64,000 nt of DNA, from NCBI RefSeq assembly GCF_019175385.1, contig NC_083341.1:17554203-17618202 (forward strand). Direction: 5' to 3'. The stretch is from Lycium barbarum. Its lineage: Eukaryota > Streptophyta > Magnoliopsida > Solanales > Solanaceae. Shown here in pieces: positions 10,639-20,747 of this stretch. Position 1 is the stretch's first letter; every line of letters begins with the position of its first letter. A program made the position numbers and the translations under genes. The notes under the pieces are model-generated. The model did not search any database. It saw only the letters and a program-made list of their open reading frames with translations, and had not been told where the DNA came from.

Positions 10639-10819
10639 TGATTCATGTGTGCTCCACGGGATCGTATCACATTGGTAGCTGGAAAAAAAAAGAGTTACTT
10701 ATAAAGTATTGAATACTCTTAATGATGTGAGGCCTTTTGGGGAAGACCGTGCTGGCTTGGTCCAAAGCGGACAATATCACGTCATGTTAAGAGTATCTTT
10801 GGACCATTTTAGACCAACA
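10639..10819 (+). repeat. 5' LTR of a small-LTR retrotransposon
   Basis: It aligns to 36980-37155 from CACATTGGTAGCT onward and ends CCAACA at 10819. The left end is degenerate, somewhere at 10639-10646. A primer site follows two bases later. Identity to the other copy is roughly 90% by eye, lower than between the LTRs of the elements nested inside. Confidence 0.7.
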
Positions 10820-10821
10820 AC

Positions 10822-10835
10822 TGGTATCAGAGCCA
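10822..10835 (+). promoter_or_regulatory. tRNA-Met primer binding site
   Basis: TGGTATCAGAGCCA is the standard initiator tRNA-Met complement used by many plant LTR retrotransposons, two bases after the LTR end. Confidence 0.85.
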
Positions 10836-12114
10836 CAGGTTTGGTGGGACAAGTATTTTTTTTTAATTTAATTATGCCCGGTTGGGCTTTTTATTTATTT
10901 AAAGAAAGAAGGTCCAACAAAGAAAATAAAAGAGCAAATGACCGGCCCAAAATTGGTTCGGTCCAAATAAGTTACATTTGACCCCCGTTTCTAAATTGGG
11001 GATATCTGAAATTTGTTGCCCTATTTTCACGCCGTTTTTTCTGAAACTTGTTGCGACTCTCTGAAGCTGATATGAAGATGGTCCTGCTTTTCCCCTATAC
11101 TCTTTCTCGTCTTCTTCTTTCCTTTTCTGGTACGTGTTCTGAGTCGATTTCGGCCCTTTTGATCCATTGTTGTTTGTTGTTCCATTAATTGCTTATTGTT
11201 GAACACGAATTAATCCCCCTCTTTCTCTGTTGACTCGTTTTGTTGATTTCCTCTGTACGAGTTGAGGTTTCGAGTTTTTGTTGTGGTCGTGTTTCTGATG
11301 ATGTGTTTCTCTATGCTCACGCAACCAGCTGGATCTGAGCTTCATTTCTCGTGTAAGCTTTGTAAACTCTATTTGTTCCCTTCCTTGATTTGTCCTGTGT
11401 ATCTGTACCTGATGTACATCTCCCTTTAGCCGTGACTTATACTTGTGTAGATTTAAATTCTGCCTACTTGAATGTGCATCATATAATGCAAATACAAATA
11501 AGGCATTAATCAAATCCATTTTGTATAGGTCATGACTTAGAATTTGATTGTGTACTCTTTCACTCTGATGAACCTGTTATATCTGTATTGACTTTGTAAG
11601 CTCTATTTGTTCCCCACTTTGTTGTATCATATATACCTGTATCTGTTGTAAATCTCCTTCTAGCCATGGCTGCCCACTTGAATGAGCATCATAAGATGCT
11701 AATACCACAAATAAGCATCCATCAAATCCCTTTGGTATAGGTCATGACTTAGAATTTGATTGTGTACTCTTCCTCTCTGTTGAACCTTCTGTATGTGTAT
11801 GACACTAGCTTTACCTTATATATATGTGTCTGTCCTGTGTTGTGAGTTTTCTGATTGTTGTGTCCTGTGGTTTTCCTTGCACGATATGCCTTGAGATTCT
11901 TCATTGTGTGTCTTCTATATGATATGTACCCTTTCCCAATAGCCTTTGATCTTTGTATCCAGCTTCTCTGCTGCCTGATGCCTAAGGTTTGACCTATGTG
12001 TGCTCATGCGACCCCTACCTTGTTTTGTGTTATTCTTGAACTGAGTTGTATGCATACTAGTATCTCTTGACATTGATACAAATAGATGTAATGTGTATCC
12101 CTTTGACTGAGTAT
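10836..12114 (+). other. Interior of the small-LTR element, left part
   Basis: There are no retrotransposon protein domains. From about 11090 the sequence is pyrimidine-rich and resembles a plant gene leader with an intron (TGGTACGTG at about 11129), so it may be captured host sequence; this is inference. It contains a direct duplication (11356-11575 and 11588-11790). Athila 2 inserts at 12115; the other part of the interior resumes at 36320. Confidence 0.45.
11356..11790 (+). repeat. Two diverged tandem copies of about 210 bp
   Basis: Both copies contain, in order, a GTAA(A/G)CTCTATTTGTTCC segment, a CACTTGAATG or TACTTGAATG segment, and GGTCATGACTTAGAATTTGA followed by TTGTGTACTC. Copy 1 is about 11356-11575, copy 2 about 11588-11790. 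Confidence 0.75.
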
Positions 12115-13473
12115 TGATGTGCCGCGGATTTTCAAGTAAGTCTGGTTATCGTTAATATGTTTTGTCGTGTTTTAGGAAAACAATGGCCCAAAAGCAAAAA
12201 GCAAAGAACAAAAGAAAAATTGGCCAGAAATGAAGCATCGACGTTCCGTCGATCAGCCGACGAACCGTCCTTTGAAGCGTCGATAAGCTCGATTTTCCAG
12301 TGATGACAAAGTTGAAGACGACAAAGGACGGAAGCATCGACGAAGCGTCGAACTGATCGACGATTCGTCGTTTGTGTCATCAAGCAGGATCTCTCAACAA
12401 GAGGAGAGAAAGACGGAATACTCGACGGAGCGTCGAACTGGTCGACGGCACCGTAGAATGGAACACATGGCTGAAGGCACAAAGGATGGAGAAATCGATG
12501 GATCGTTGAACGATCGACGGTCCGTCGATCTTGCTATCGGGGGCAATTTTTTCAGTTGCTGCTGTGCTTTTTTGGAGCCTATTTAAAGAACATTTTAGGT
12601 TTTTCTTTGCAGTAGATTTTTTATTGTAAAGACTTAAAAAGTTTCATTGGTGGGTGAGCATTGAATACTCCCCTTTTGGAGCTTAGTGAAGACAACAAGA
12701 TTCCATTTTCCATCATCTTTATTACACTTTGTAAGCTTTATGTCTCATTTATTGCTTACTACTTTTGAGACCATAATGTATGAGTAATTTCTTTAATCAA
12801 AGTTGTGGATCCAAATGATGGGTGCTATGTCATGGGTATCTAGCATTGTATATATATATATATAATGGGTTGTGATGTGTTTTATTATTTCTCGTGTTCA
12901 TTGTTCTATAAGTGGTTGCAAACACTTGTTCATGCACAAACCCTAGTTTATTTGGAAAGATGAACTAGGGTGTGATTTGAAATAATATAACAAGGACTCG
13001 GGGCGCTAACCCTCGTTTAATGAACTCGCTTAGGGATAAGATGAGTTCTACTTGGCATATTTAGCAAACCTTATTTATAACTTTTTTGCATTTGGGGAAA
13101 TCATGAAAAGAAATACTTTCTAACTATTGGAAAATATTAGAAAGTGTATTAGAGATTAAGTGCATACATAACCTCAACCCATTAGAAATATATCATATTG
13201 ACACCCATAGCATAACATCTAATCACAGCGGGGACACAACTTTGTTTCTCCAAATCCAAACAAATTCCAAACACTTTAAAATAGCAAATACAAACCAAAA
13301 TCTCTTTTCAAAATATTCGGAATAGGATTAAAGCCTTTAAAGACTAGTATCGCATACAATTAGTACCCTTTTCTCTCCATATTCCCTGTGGGATTCGATG
13401 CCAACCTTGTTTGGGTTACTATATTTGACAACGTCCGCTTTACGCCATTAATAGGTGCAATTTGAGCGTATCA
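12115..13473 (+). repeat. 5' LTR of Athila 2 (1359 bp)
   Basis: TGATGTGCCGCGG to GAGCGTATCA, followed by the primer site. It lacks about 40 bp near its start that both other LTR copies keep (after GCCGCGGATT). The TCGACG/CGTCGA cluster is at about 12236-12530. Several motif copies read CGATGG or CGTTGA where the 3' LTR has CGACGG or CGTCGA. Confidence 0.93.
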
Positions 13474-13478
13474 AATTT

Positions 13479-13496
13479 TGGCGCCGTTGCTGGGGA
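13479..13496 (+). promoter_or_regulatory. Primer binding site, tRNA-Asp type
   Basis: TGGCGCCGTTGCTGGGGA matches the plant tRNA-Asp 3' end complement used by Athila elements with one difference, five bases after the LTR. Confidence 0.85.
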
Positions 13497-13587
13497 ATAC
13501 GGTTTTGAAATTACTGATTGTTGTGTACTCTTCTTTAAAACTTTTTATATTCCATCACACCTTGCTGTTGTGGTGAACCAGGTGAGA

Positions 13588-14760
13588 ATGGCAGGAAGAC
13601 AGAATCGGAATCCAGGAAACCAAGGTGGACTCCAAGTGAACCCACCTGCACCAGAAGAGGATGAGGATGAAAATATATTTGCAGAATTCATCAATGAAGC
13701 TGATTATGCTTCTGCTGTGGTTCCTCCTAGAACTGGAAATGCTACTTTCAAAATTGATAGTTCTACCTATCAGCTGCTGAAACTTGAAAGTTATTTCCAA
13801 AATTCTTCGGAGGATTATCCACTTCGACATTTGAAGAACTTTTTGCATCTGTGTGCTCAACAATCCCAATGTGTTGTTTTTGCTGATGCACTCCGATTAC
13901 GGGTCTTTAAATATTCCTTGGCTGGTCAAGCAAGGGAATGGTATGAAAAGCTCTCCAGTAATTCTATTCATACCTGGAGCGAGTTAGCCCATACATTTTT
14001 GAAGAAGTGGTTCCAACCAGGCAAAAAGGCTGAGCTTCGGGATAAGATCTTTGAGCTCAAACAACTTTCGGGGGAACAGTTATATTCAGCATGGGAGCGT
14101 TTCAAGTACTATCTAGCTCAGTCTCCAACTCATGGGTTTCTGGATGCTATTCTAACCGAGAAGTTCTACAAGGGGTTAGATACAATGAATCAAATTACTG
14201 TCAACATTGCAGCTGGGGGATGCTTCATGGACAAATCATTTGTCATCATCACCAGGTTGCTCGATAAGCTCACCACCCACAATCAAGCATGGCACTCAAG
14301 TGATAGTGAAATCTTGTCATATGGTAGTCCCTCTGCTGCCGTGGTGGCCAAAGAAAAACATGAGCGATATCATGCTTTTGCTCAATTGCAAACCACCATG
14401 GATTTATTGTCAAAGAGGCGTACGGAGAAAGAAGCTAAAAGTGTGAATGTTGTCGAAAAGATACCATCTCATGCTCCCGGGATGTACCAAGTCTCGGAAG
14501 AAGCTTATCTAGAGGGGCAGCCACAACGTGAGGATGCTAATAACATCGATCATCCTCAAGGGGGTTATCAAAAGCAATGGAGACCCCAATAACAAAGCAA
14601 TCAATATGGCCGAAATGAATATGGTCGTTCAGACAAGAGGGATTACAACAACAACAATTATGGTAATCGGAATTCCAATGCCTATGTTCTACCAAAGGGT
14701 CGTACTTCTAATTCTCAAAATTGGTGAGAAGGTCCTTCCAATGATCAAGGGACCTCTCGA
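13588..14760 (+). pseudogene. Athila 2 gag
   Basis: The start ATG at 13588 begins MAGRQNRNPG; upstream in-frame codons belong to the leader. Gag forms the cytoplasmic particle. The retrotransposon gag domain lies at about residues 70-230, with RHLKNFLHLC, LRVFKYSLAGQAREWYEKLS and FLKKWFQPGKKAELRDKI segments typical of the Athila/Tat branch. It is followed by an Asn/Arg/Gly-rich stretch (about 14593-14700). Stops interrupt it at TAA 14590-14592 and TGA 14725-14727. The frame continues unchanged into protease, so the copy probably had one long gag-pol frame. Confidence 0.9.
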
Positions 14761-16365
14761 ATGGAATCTATGCTTGAAAAGATATTGGACAACCAGCATA
14801 AGAGTGACAAGAAGATGGAAAATTTGACCGAAGTGGTTGGCTCTCATACAGCTTCGATTCATAAACTTGAGTCACAAATGCGAGATCTTTCTCGTGAGCA
14901 ACATCCACCACAAAGAAGGGGCCTTCCTAGCGACACAATTTCGAACCCGATGGGTAGTGGAGGTGATCACATTGCCTCATGCAAATCTATTTCTACTAGA
15001 AGTGGAAAGATCCTTGATGCGGTAAAACAGAGAGTGGTTGAACCTATTATTGTCGAGCCGATTGTTGATGAGGTTAGAGAAGAAGAAGTTGAAGAAGAAA
15101 TAGAGGCACCAATTGAAGTGCCTATTATTGTTGAGAAAGAGAAGGAATCACACCCTAGTGTTCTAAAGGGTGACGAAGAGCCAAGCGTTGAAAAAGCTAC
15201 CGGTGGTAGCACCCAAAAGAGCAAGGTCATGCGGCCAATTAAACCCTTGGTTCAAACATATAAATCTCCTCCCCCGTTCCCACAAAGATTAATGAAAAGA
15301 ACGGAGGATGCCAAGTGTCAACGCTTCTACGACCAATTGAAAGGGTTGTCAATTAATATCCCATTTCTTGACACATTCCAAGAAATGCCGGGATTTGGTA
15401 ACTACTTGAAAGATTTGTTGACAAAGAAAAGGCCAATCAAGCATGATACGGTGGGAGTCACTCACCGTGTGAGCGCTATTATTTCGTCATCAAAGGTTGA
15501 AAAAAAGGGAGGTCCTGGGGCTTTCACTATCCCTTGCACCATCGGTCATCATGATTTTGTTCGTGCTTTATGTGACAATGGGGCTAGTATTAATTTGATG
15601 CCACTAGCTATATATAAGCAAGCCAGTTTGGGAACACCTAGACCAACGAGCATGCATCTCCAAATGGCTGATAGAACCATCAAAAGACCGGTAGGGGTTG
15701 TTGATGACATCCTTGTTAAAGTGGGGGAATTCTTATTACCGACAGATTTTGTCATCCTTGATTGTACGGTTGACAAAGAAGTCCCAATTATCTTGGGAAG
15801 ACCTTTTCTGGCCACCGGGAAAGCTCTAATGGACTCAGAAAAGAATGAAATAAAATTTCGGGTCAATGATGAAAAGGTAACTTTCCAAGCTAGCAAGGGG
15901 TTAAAATTGTCTAGTGCTTATGAGAGCATTTCGGTCATTGATTCTTTCGATGTGATAGACGAAGCAGCGGATCATAAGTTAGAGGAGGAGCACTTTGACG
16001 AAACACTTTCGACTATTTTGGTGAACTTCGAGGCGGATGACATGAAGGGGTATATTGAAACAGTTAATTCTCTCATTGGCCGGGGTTCGTACTCTTATGA
16101 GCCGAAGAAATTATCTCTTGATCTTGATAAAAGAACCACTCCTCCGGCTAAGCCTTCGATTATTGAGCCTCCAAAACTTGAGCTCAAGCTACTTCCCTCT
16201 CATTTGAAGTATGCTTTTCTTGGCCCAGATAATACTTTACCGGTTATTCTCTCATCTTTGTTAAATGAGGAACAAACTCAAAAGGTGCTTGAAGTTTTGC
16301 GGGCTTATCGAAGATCTATTGGGTGGACTATTGCGGATATTAGGGGAATTCCCTCCGGTATTTGA
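14761..16365 (+). pseudogene. Athila 2 protease region
   Basis: This part, in the same frame as gag, begins with a heptad-rich segment (residues 1-45) and an acidic linker (about 100-145). It then has the aspartic protease core, in which the active-site triplet reads D-N-G-A-S (15574) where D-T/S-G is usual in the superfamily; retrotransposons of this branch vary at the middle residue. The second half of the fold ends in ILGRPFLATG (about 15790). The frame runs toward RT and is closed by TGA at 16363-16365. Protease would cut the polyprotein. Confidence 0.88.
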
Positions 16366-17241
16366 GAACATAGAATCGAACTAGATGAGGATAATTCATC
16401 AAGTGTAGAGTATCAAAGGAGGATAAACCCTCCTATGCAAGAAGTGGTCAAGAAAGCGATAATCAAATGATTAGATGCGGGTATTGTATACCCAATTGCA
16501 AATAGTCCATGGGTTAGTCCGGTACAATGTGTGCCAAAGAAGGGGGGTATCGTTGTTGCTCCTAACTCCAAGAATGAGTTAATTCCAACAAGGACAGTCA
16601 CTGGATGGAGAGTGTGTATGGACTATCGAAAGCTAAACACTGCGACTTGTAAATACCACTTCCCTATGCCTTTTATTGATCAAATGCTTGATCGGCTAGC
16701 AGGAAGAGCTTATTATTGCTTTTTGGATGGGTACTTGGGGTATAACAAAATTAACATTGCATTAGAGGACCAGGAGAAAACCACTTTCACTTGTCCTTAT
16801 GACATTTTTGCTTTCAGTCGCATGCCTTTTGGCTTGTGTAATGCCCCGGCTATTTTCCAACGGTGTATGATGTCTGTTTTCTCGGATATGGTGGAAGATT
16901 TCTTGGAAGTCTTCATGGATGATTTTTCTGTTGTTGGTGACTCTTTTGACGAATGTCTTGCCAATCTCGGTAAGGTATTGAAGCGGTGCGAAGAAACCAA
17001 CCTTGTACTTAACTGGGAGAAATGTCATTTCATGGTGACAGAAGGGATTGTCCTTGGCCATAGGATTTTCGAAAAGGGTATCGAGGTAGACCGAGCAAAA
17101 TTTGATGTTATAGCCAAGCTCCCTCCACCAATCTTTGTCAAAGGGGTTCGTAGCTTCTTGGGACATGCCGGTTTCTATCGGCGGTTCATCAAAGATTTCT
17201 CCAAGATCGTCAACCCGATGTGTAAGCTTCTTGAAAAATAA
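16366..17241 (+). pseudogene. Athila 2 reverse transcriptase
   Basis: RT copies the element RNA into DNA. Motifs seen are WRVCMDYRKLN (about 16605), FLDGYLGYNKI (about 16720, with G where SGY is usual), MPFGLCNAPA (about 16822) and the catalytic FMDD (16912-16923), then VLGHRIFEKGI. Stops are TGA 16468-16470 before the fingers region and TAA 17239-17241 at the junction to RNase H. There is no frameshift relative to gag or the following RNase H. Confidence 0.93.
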
Positions 17242-19119
17242 GCTAAGTTTGCATTTGATGAGAAGTGCCTTAAGGCATTTAATGAGCTGAAGGAAATGCT
17301 CACTTCTACTCCAATTATTGTATCTCCAGATTGGTCAATGCCATTTGAGCTCATGTGTGATGCAAGCGGATTTGCTATTGGTGCGTTTCTTGGGAAAAGG
17401 CACAACAAAATCATGCACCCAATTTATTATGCTAGCAAGACCCTCAATGGAGCTCAAATGAATTATATTGTCACCGTGCAAGAGCTTCTAGTCATTGTCT
17501 ATGCGTTTGAGAAGTTCCGGGCCTATCTACTTGGATCCAAAGTGGTTGTTCATACGGATCATGCAGCCTTGAGATATTTGATGACAAAGAAAGATGCAAA
17601 GCCACGGTTGCTTCGTTGGGTATTTTTGTTGCAAGAGTTTGACTTTGAGGTCAAAGATCGAAAAGGTTGTGAAAACCAAGTTGCGGATCATCTATCTAGA
17701 CTTGAGGAAGCTAGGAGACCGAATGGAAATCTTGAGTTAAATAATGTTTTCGCCGATGAGAGGCTCTTGGTTGTATCTTGTAAGGTTTCCCGTTGGTATG
17801 CAGATATCGCCAACTTCATGGTGACGGGTCTTATCCCCGACGATATCAAGGCTTATCAAAAGAAGAAATTCTTGAGAGATAGTCATCAATACTATTGGGA
17901 TGAGCCCTATTTATTCCGCACTTGTGCCGACAACATCATTCGGCGATGTGTGGCCGAATCCGAGGCTATGAAAATCTTGAAAGCTTGCCATGACTCTCCC
18001 GTGGGGGGTCATCACAGTGAGAACCGCACAGCAGCTAAAGTGCTTGAATGTAGCTATTATTGGCCCACCCTTTATCATGATTCAAACTTGATGGTGAAAT
18101 CTTGTGACCAATGTCAACGCCAAGGGTCAATTGGGAGGAAGCACGAAATGCCAATGAATTTTGTCATGGAGGTTGAGTTATTTGATGTGTGGGGCATCGA
18201 CTCTATGGGCTCATTTGTGAGTTCTCGTGGTATGCACTACATCCTTGTTGTGGTTGACTATGTGTCCAAGTGGGTTGAAGCTGTAGCATTGCCCAACAAT
18301 GATGGCAAGAGTGTCACCAAATTTCTCAAAAGAAACATATTCACAAGGTTTGGCACTCCAAGGGGAATCATTAGTGATGGTGGCACTCACTTTTGCAACA
18401 AGCAATTCGCTAATCTCTTGGAGAAATATGTAGTGCAGCATAGGGTAGCAACTTCTTACTATCCCCAAACTAGTGGACAAGTCGAAGTCTCCAATCAGGA
18501 GATAAAGAGCATTTTAGCCAAGACGGTTAATGCAAGATGAACTAATTGGTAATCTAAGCTTGATGATGCTCTTTGGGCTTATAGAACAGCGTTCAAGACA
18601 CCCATTGGTACTTCTCCTTATCGGTTGTTGTTTGGTAAAGCTTGTCATCTACCTGCTGAACTTGAACACAAGGCTTTGTGGGCATTAAAAAAATTGAACA
18701 TGAATTGGGACGAAGCGACCAAGCTGCGGTTGCTTCAAACGAATGAAATGGATGAGTTTCAGTATCATGCCTATGAGAGTGCGAGTTTGTACAAAGAAAG
18801 GATGAAGCACTATCATGATGTCAAACTTCTGAAGCGAGATTTTCAGCCGATTTATTCGGTGTTGCTGTTCAATTCAAGGTTGAAGCTCTTTCCAGGCAAA
18901 TTGAAATCCAAGTGGTCTGGCCCTTTTACTTTGGTGAGTGTGTCACCCAATGGGTCAATGGAGTTAAAGTCCGACGATGGAATGCGTACTTTCAGGGTGA
19001 ATGGCCATCGGGTAAAGCACTACTATTGGATGGTTGATGGAGACAAGATTGTTGATGCTCGCCGGTTAAAACATGGTACCAGACATTACCATCAAAAGTG
19101 GTATTACGTCGTGCCGTGA
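17242..19119 (+). pseudogene. Athila 2 RNase H and integrase
   Basis: RNase H shows the catalytic CDAS (about 17356), VQELL and HTDHAA (about 17553). Integrase follows with HHCC zinc residues (about 17985-18115), then the core with D in WGID (about 18198), D in ISDGG (about 18370) and E in GQVEVSN (about 18484). Two stops lie close together: TGA 18538-18540 and TAA 18550-18552, where element 1 has AGA and TCA. The C-terminal segment is open to the natural TGA at 19117-19119. The frame is the same as gag throughout, so the whole polyprotein from 13588 is broken only by nonsense codons. Confidence 0.93.
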
Positions 19120-19605
19120 CGTTAAATTGTGCACTTCTTGGGAAGCAACCCATGTGCATTTTCGAAATATATTTTTATTCTGTTAATTTTTGTTGTTGTG
19201 TTGTTTTAATGTTTGTTAATTTGCTGAGGAACCTAAGTGTTGAACCCAGAAATTTCCAGGACAGCAGTTACACGACACACTCGACGAAACGTCGATCTGA
19301 TCGATGAGACGTCGAATGCACCGTCAAGTGGATGGCATGAAAGATTGGTCACTGGAAATAATGGCAAATCGACGACAGGTTTGACGCTCTGTCGATCTGA
19401 TCGACAGTCAGATCGACGGGCGTTCTTCTCTATTTTTTTCATTTATAAATTGCTAAAAAAAAAAGGAACTCGACGGAGAGGGTGTTCACTCGACGGAGCG
19501 TCGAATCAATCGACGCTCCGTCCTTTTAACCGTAACTGTTCAGAGACATGGGTTTATAACCCACGACCGTTCCACTGCCCTCAAAAAAAATTTAAAAAAA
19601 AACGT

Positions 19606-19652
<47 letters not shown>

Positions 19653-19822
19653 CTCTCCCCCTCTCCATAACCGTTACCCCCACCCACTTCCCATTTTCCT
19701 TCACCACCCCACAACCGCCACTTCCCCCCCCCCCTGCCCTACTACTCTATCCCTCTGTGCGTGTGCTTCTTCGGGTATTTTTCCATTCTAAAGGTCTGAA
19801 ATCATATTCATTCTATTGCTAG

Positions 19823-20745
19823 GTATGTGACTTCGTGGATTGTGTGCTCCCTTGTGTGGTTTGTTTTGCATTCCATGGCTTGTGTTGCATTATTTTTAAT
19901 TATTTTCATTGTTTTAACATCATTTTATTTTTCACCTGGGATGCTCATGTTTTTGCTGGGGGTGGTTTGTTGGTTTGTTTGTGGTTGCTTGGGTTATTGA
20001 TCTTTAGCCGAGTCGGAGGGCATTACGACAAACACACCTTATTCATGAGGTTGTTGTTATTTTGCCCACCAACTGTTCGATGAAATGCCAAAGTATGGCA
20101 TTCTGTGTCACGATGGCTTGGAGGGCATTACGACCTTCGAGTCGTTTTTCCTGCCAAGTGTTTTCGCTAGTCTAACCCAAGGCAACATGGGGTGAAGTCT
20201 TAGTAACCCCAAAATACGTGACGATTGGCACATCGGCCAAAGAAGTGTATGGGATCTGCAGTTTTAGCATGTCAAAACATTGGACGCTCAGTTCGACGGC
20301 CCGTCGATTCAATCGACGGACCGTCCTACTCAACGTCGAATGAGCCTTATCAAAAGTTCTTAACCAAAACAACATCGATAGTGGATTTGACGACCCGTCG
20401 AATCGATCGACGAGGCGTCTTTCCCACCATCTTTCAGTTGAAATTTCCAATGGCTAACAAAAGATCGACGATGAGATCGACGGCCCGTCGAATCGATCGA
20501 CGGGGCGTCTTTCTCACCGTCTTTTAGTAGAAATTTCCATTGGCTAACAAGAGATCAACGATGAGATGGACGGCTCATCGATCAATTCGACGGGAACTTC
20601 GAAGCTCCGTCTATCTGTTCGGCGACTCTTGTAGCACATCGACGGACCACTAGGCAGCTTTAACATTATCGCATTTCTTGTACTTTTGTCCGATTCTGTT
20701 ATGTTTCTATGGTTGTCTTAACAATGAAGTGTGTTCTTTTCTCAG
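19823..20745 (+). promoter_or_regulatory. Candidate intron before env-position ORF (element 2)
   Basis: GT at 19823, AG at 20745, both with good flanking consensus and both conserved in element 1 despite many differences between. About 923 nt here, 881 nt in element 1. Confidence 0.55.
20285..20645. repeat. TCGACG/CGTCGA cluster with a 90-bp tandem repeat (element 2 intron)
   Basis: The GGCGTCTTTC unit repeats with a 90-bp step (20411 and 20501). The step is 70 bp in element 1; the difference is an added TCGACG-type palindrome of about 20 bp in each unit. Motif density is high in both strands. Confidence 0.8.
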
Positions 20746-20747
20746 GT

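Larger units (their letters stand above)
19120..20747 (+). other. Athila 2 region between pol and env-position ORF
   Basis: It is colinear with 1279-2844 of element 1: motif cluster at about 19270-19520, TTTATAAAT near 19442, CT microsatellite at about 19611-19651 in a pyrimidine-rich leader, donor AG/GTATGTG (GT at 19823-19824), second motif cluster 20285-20645, and acceptor TTCTTTTCTCAG ending at 20745 before ATG 20748. No coding sequence was seen. Confidence 0.6.

Noticed and set aside
10822..10835. tRNA gene fragment
   Set aside because: Only the 3' complement of tRNA-Met is present, next to an LTR; it is a primer site.
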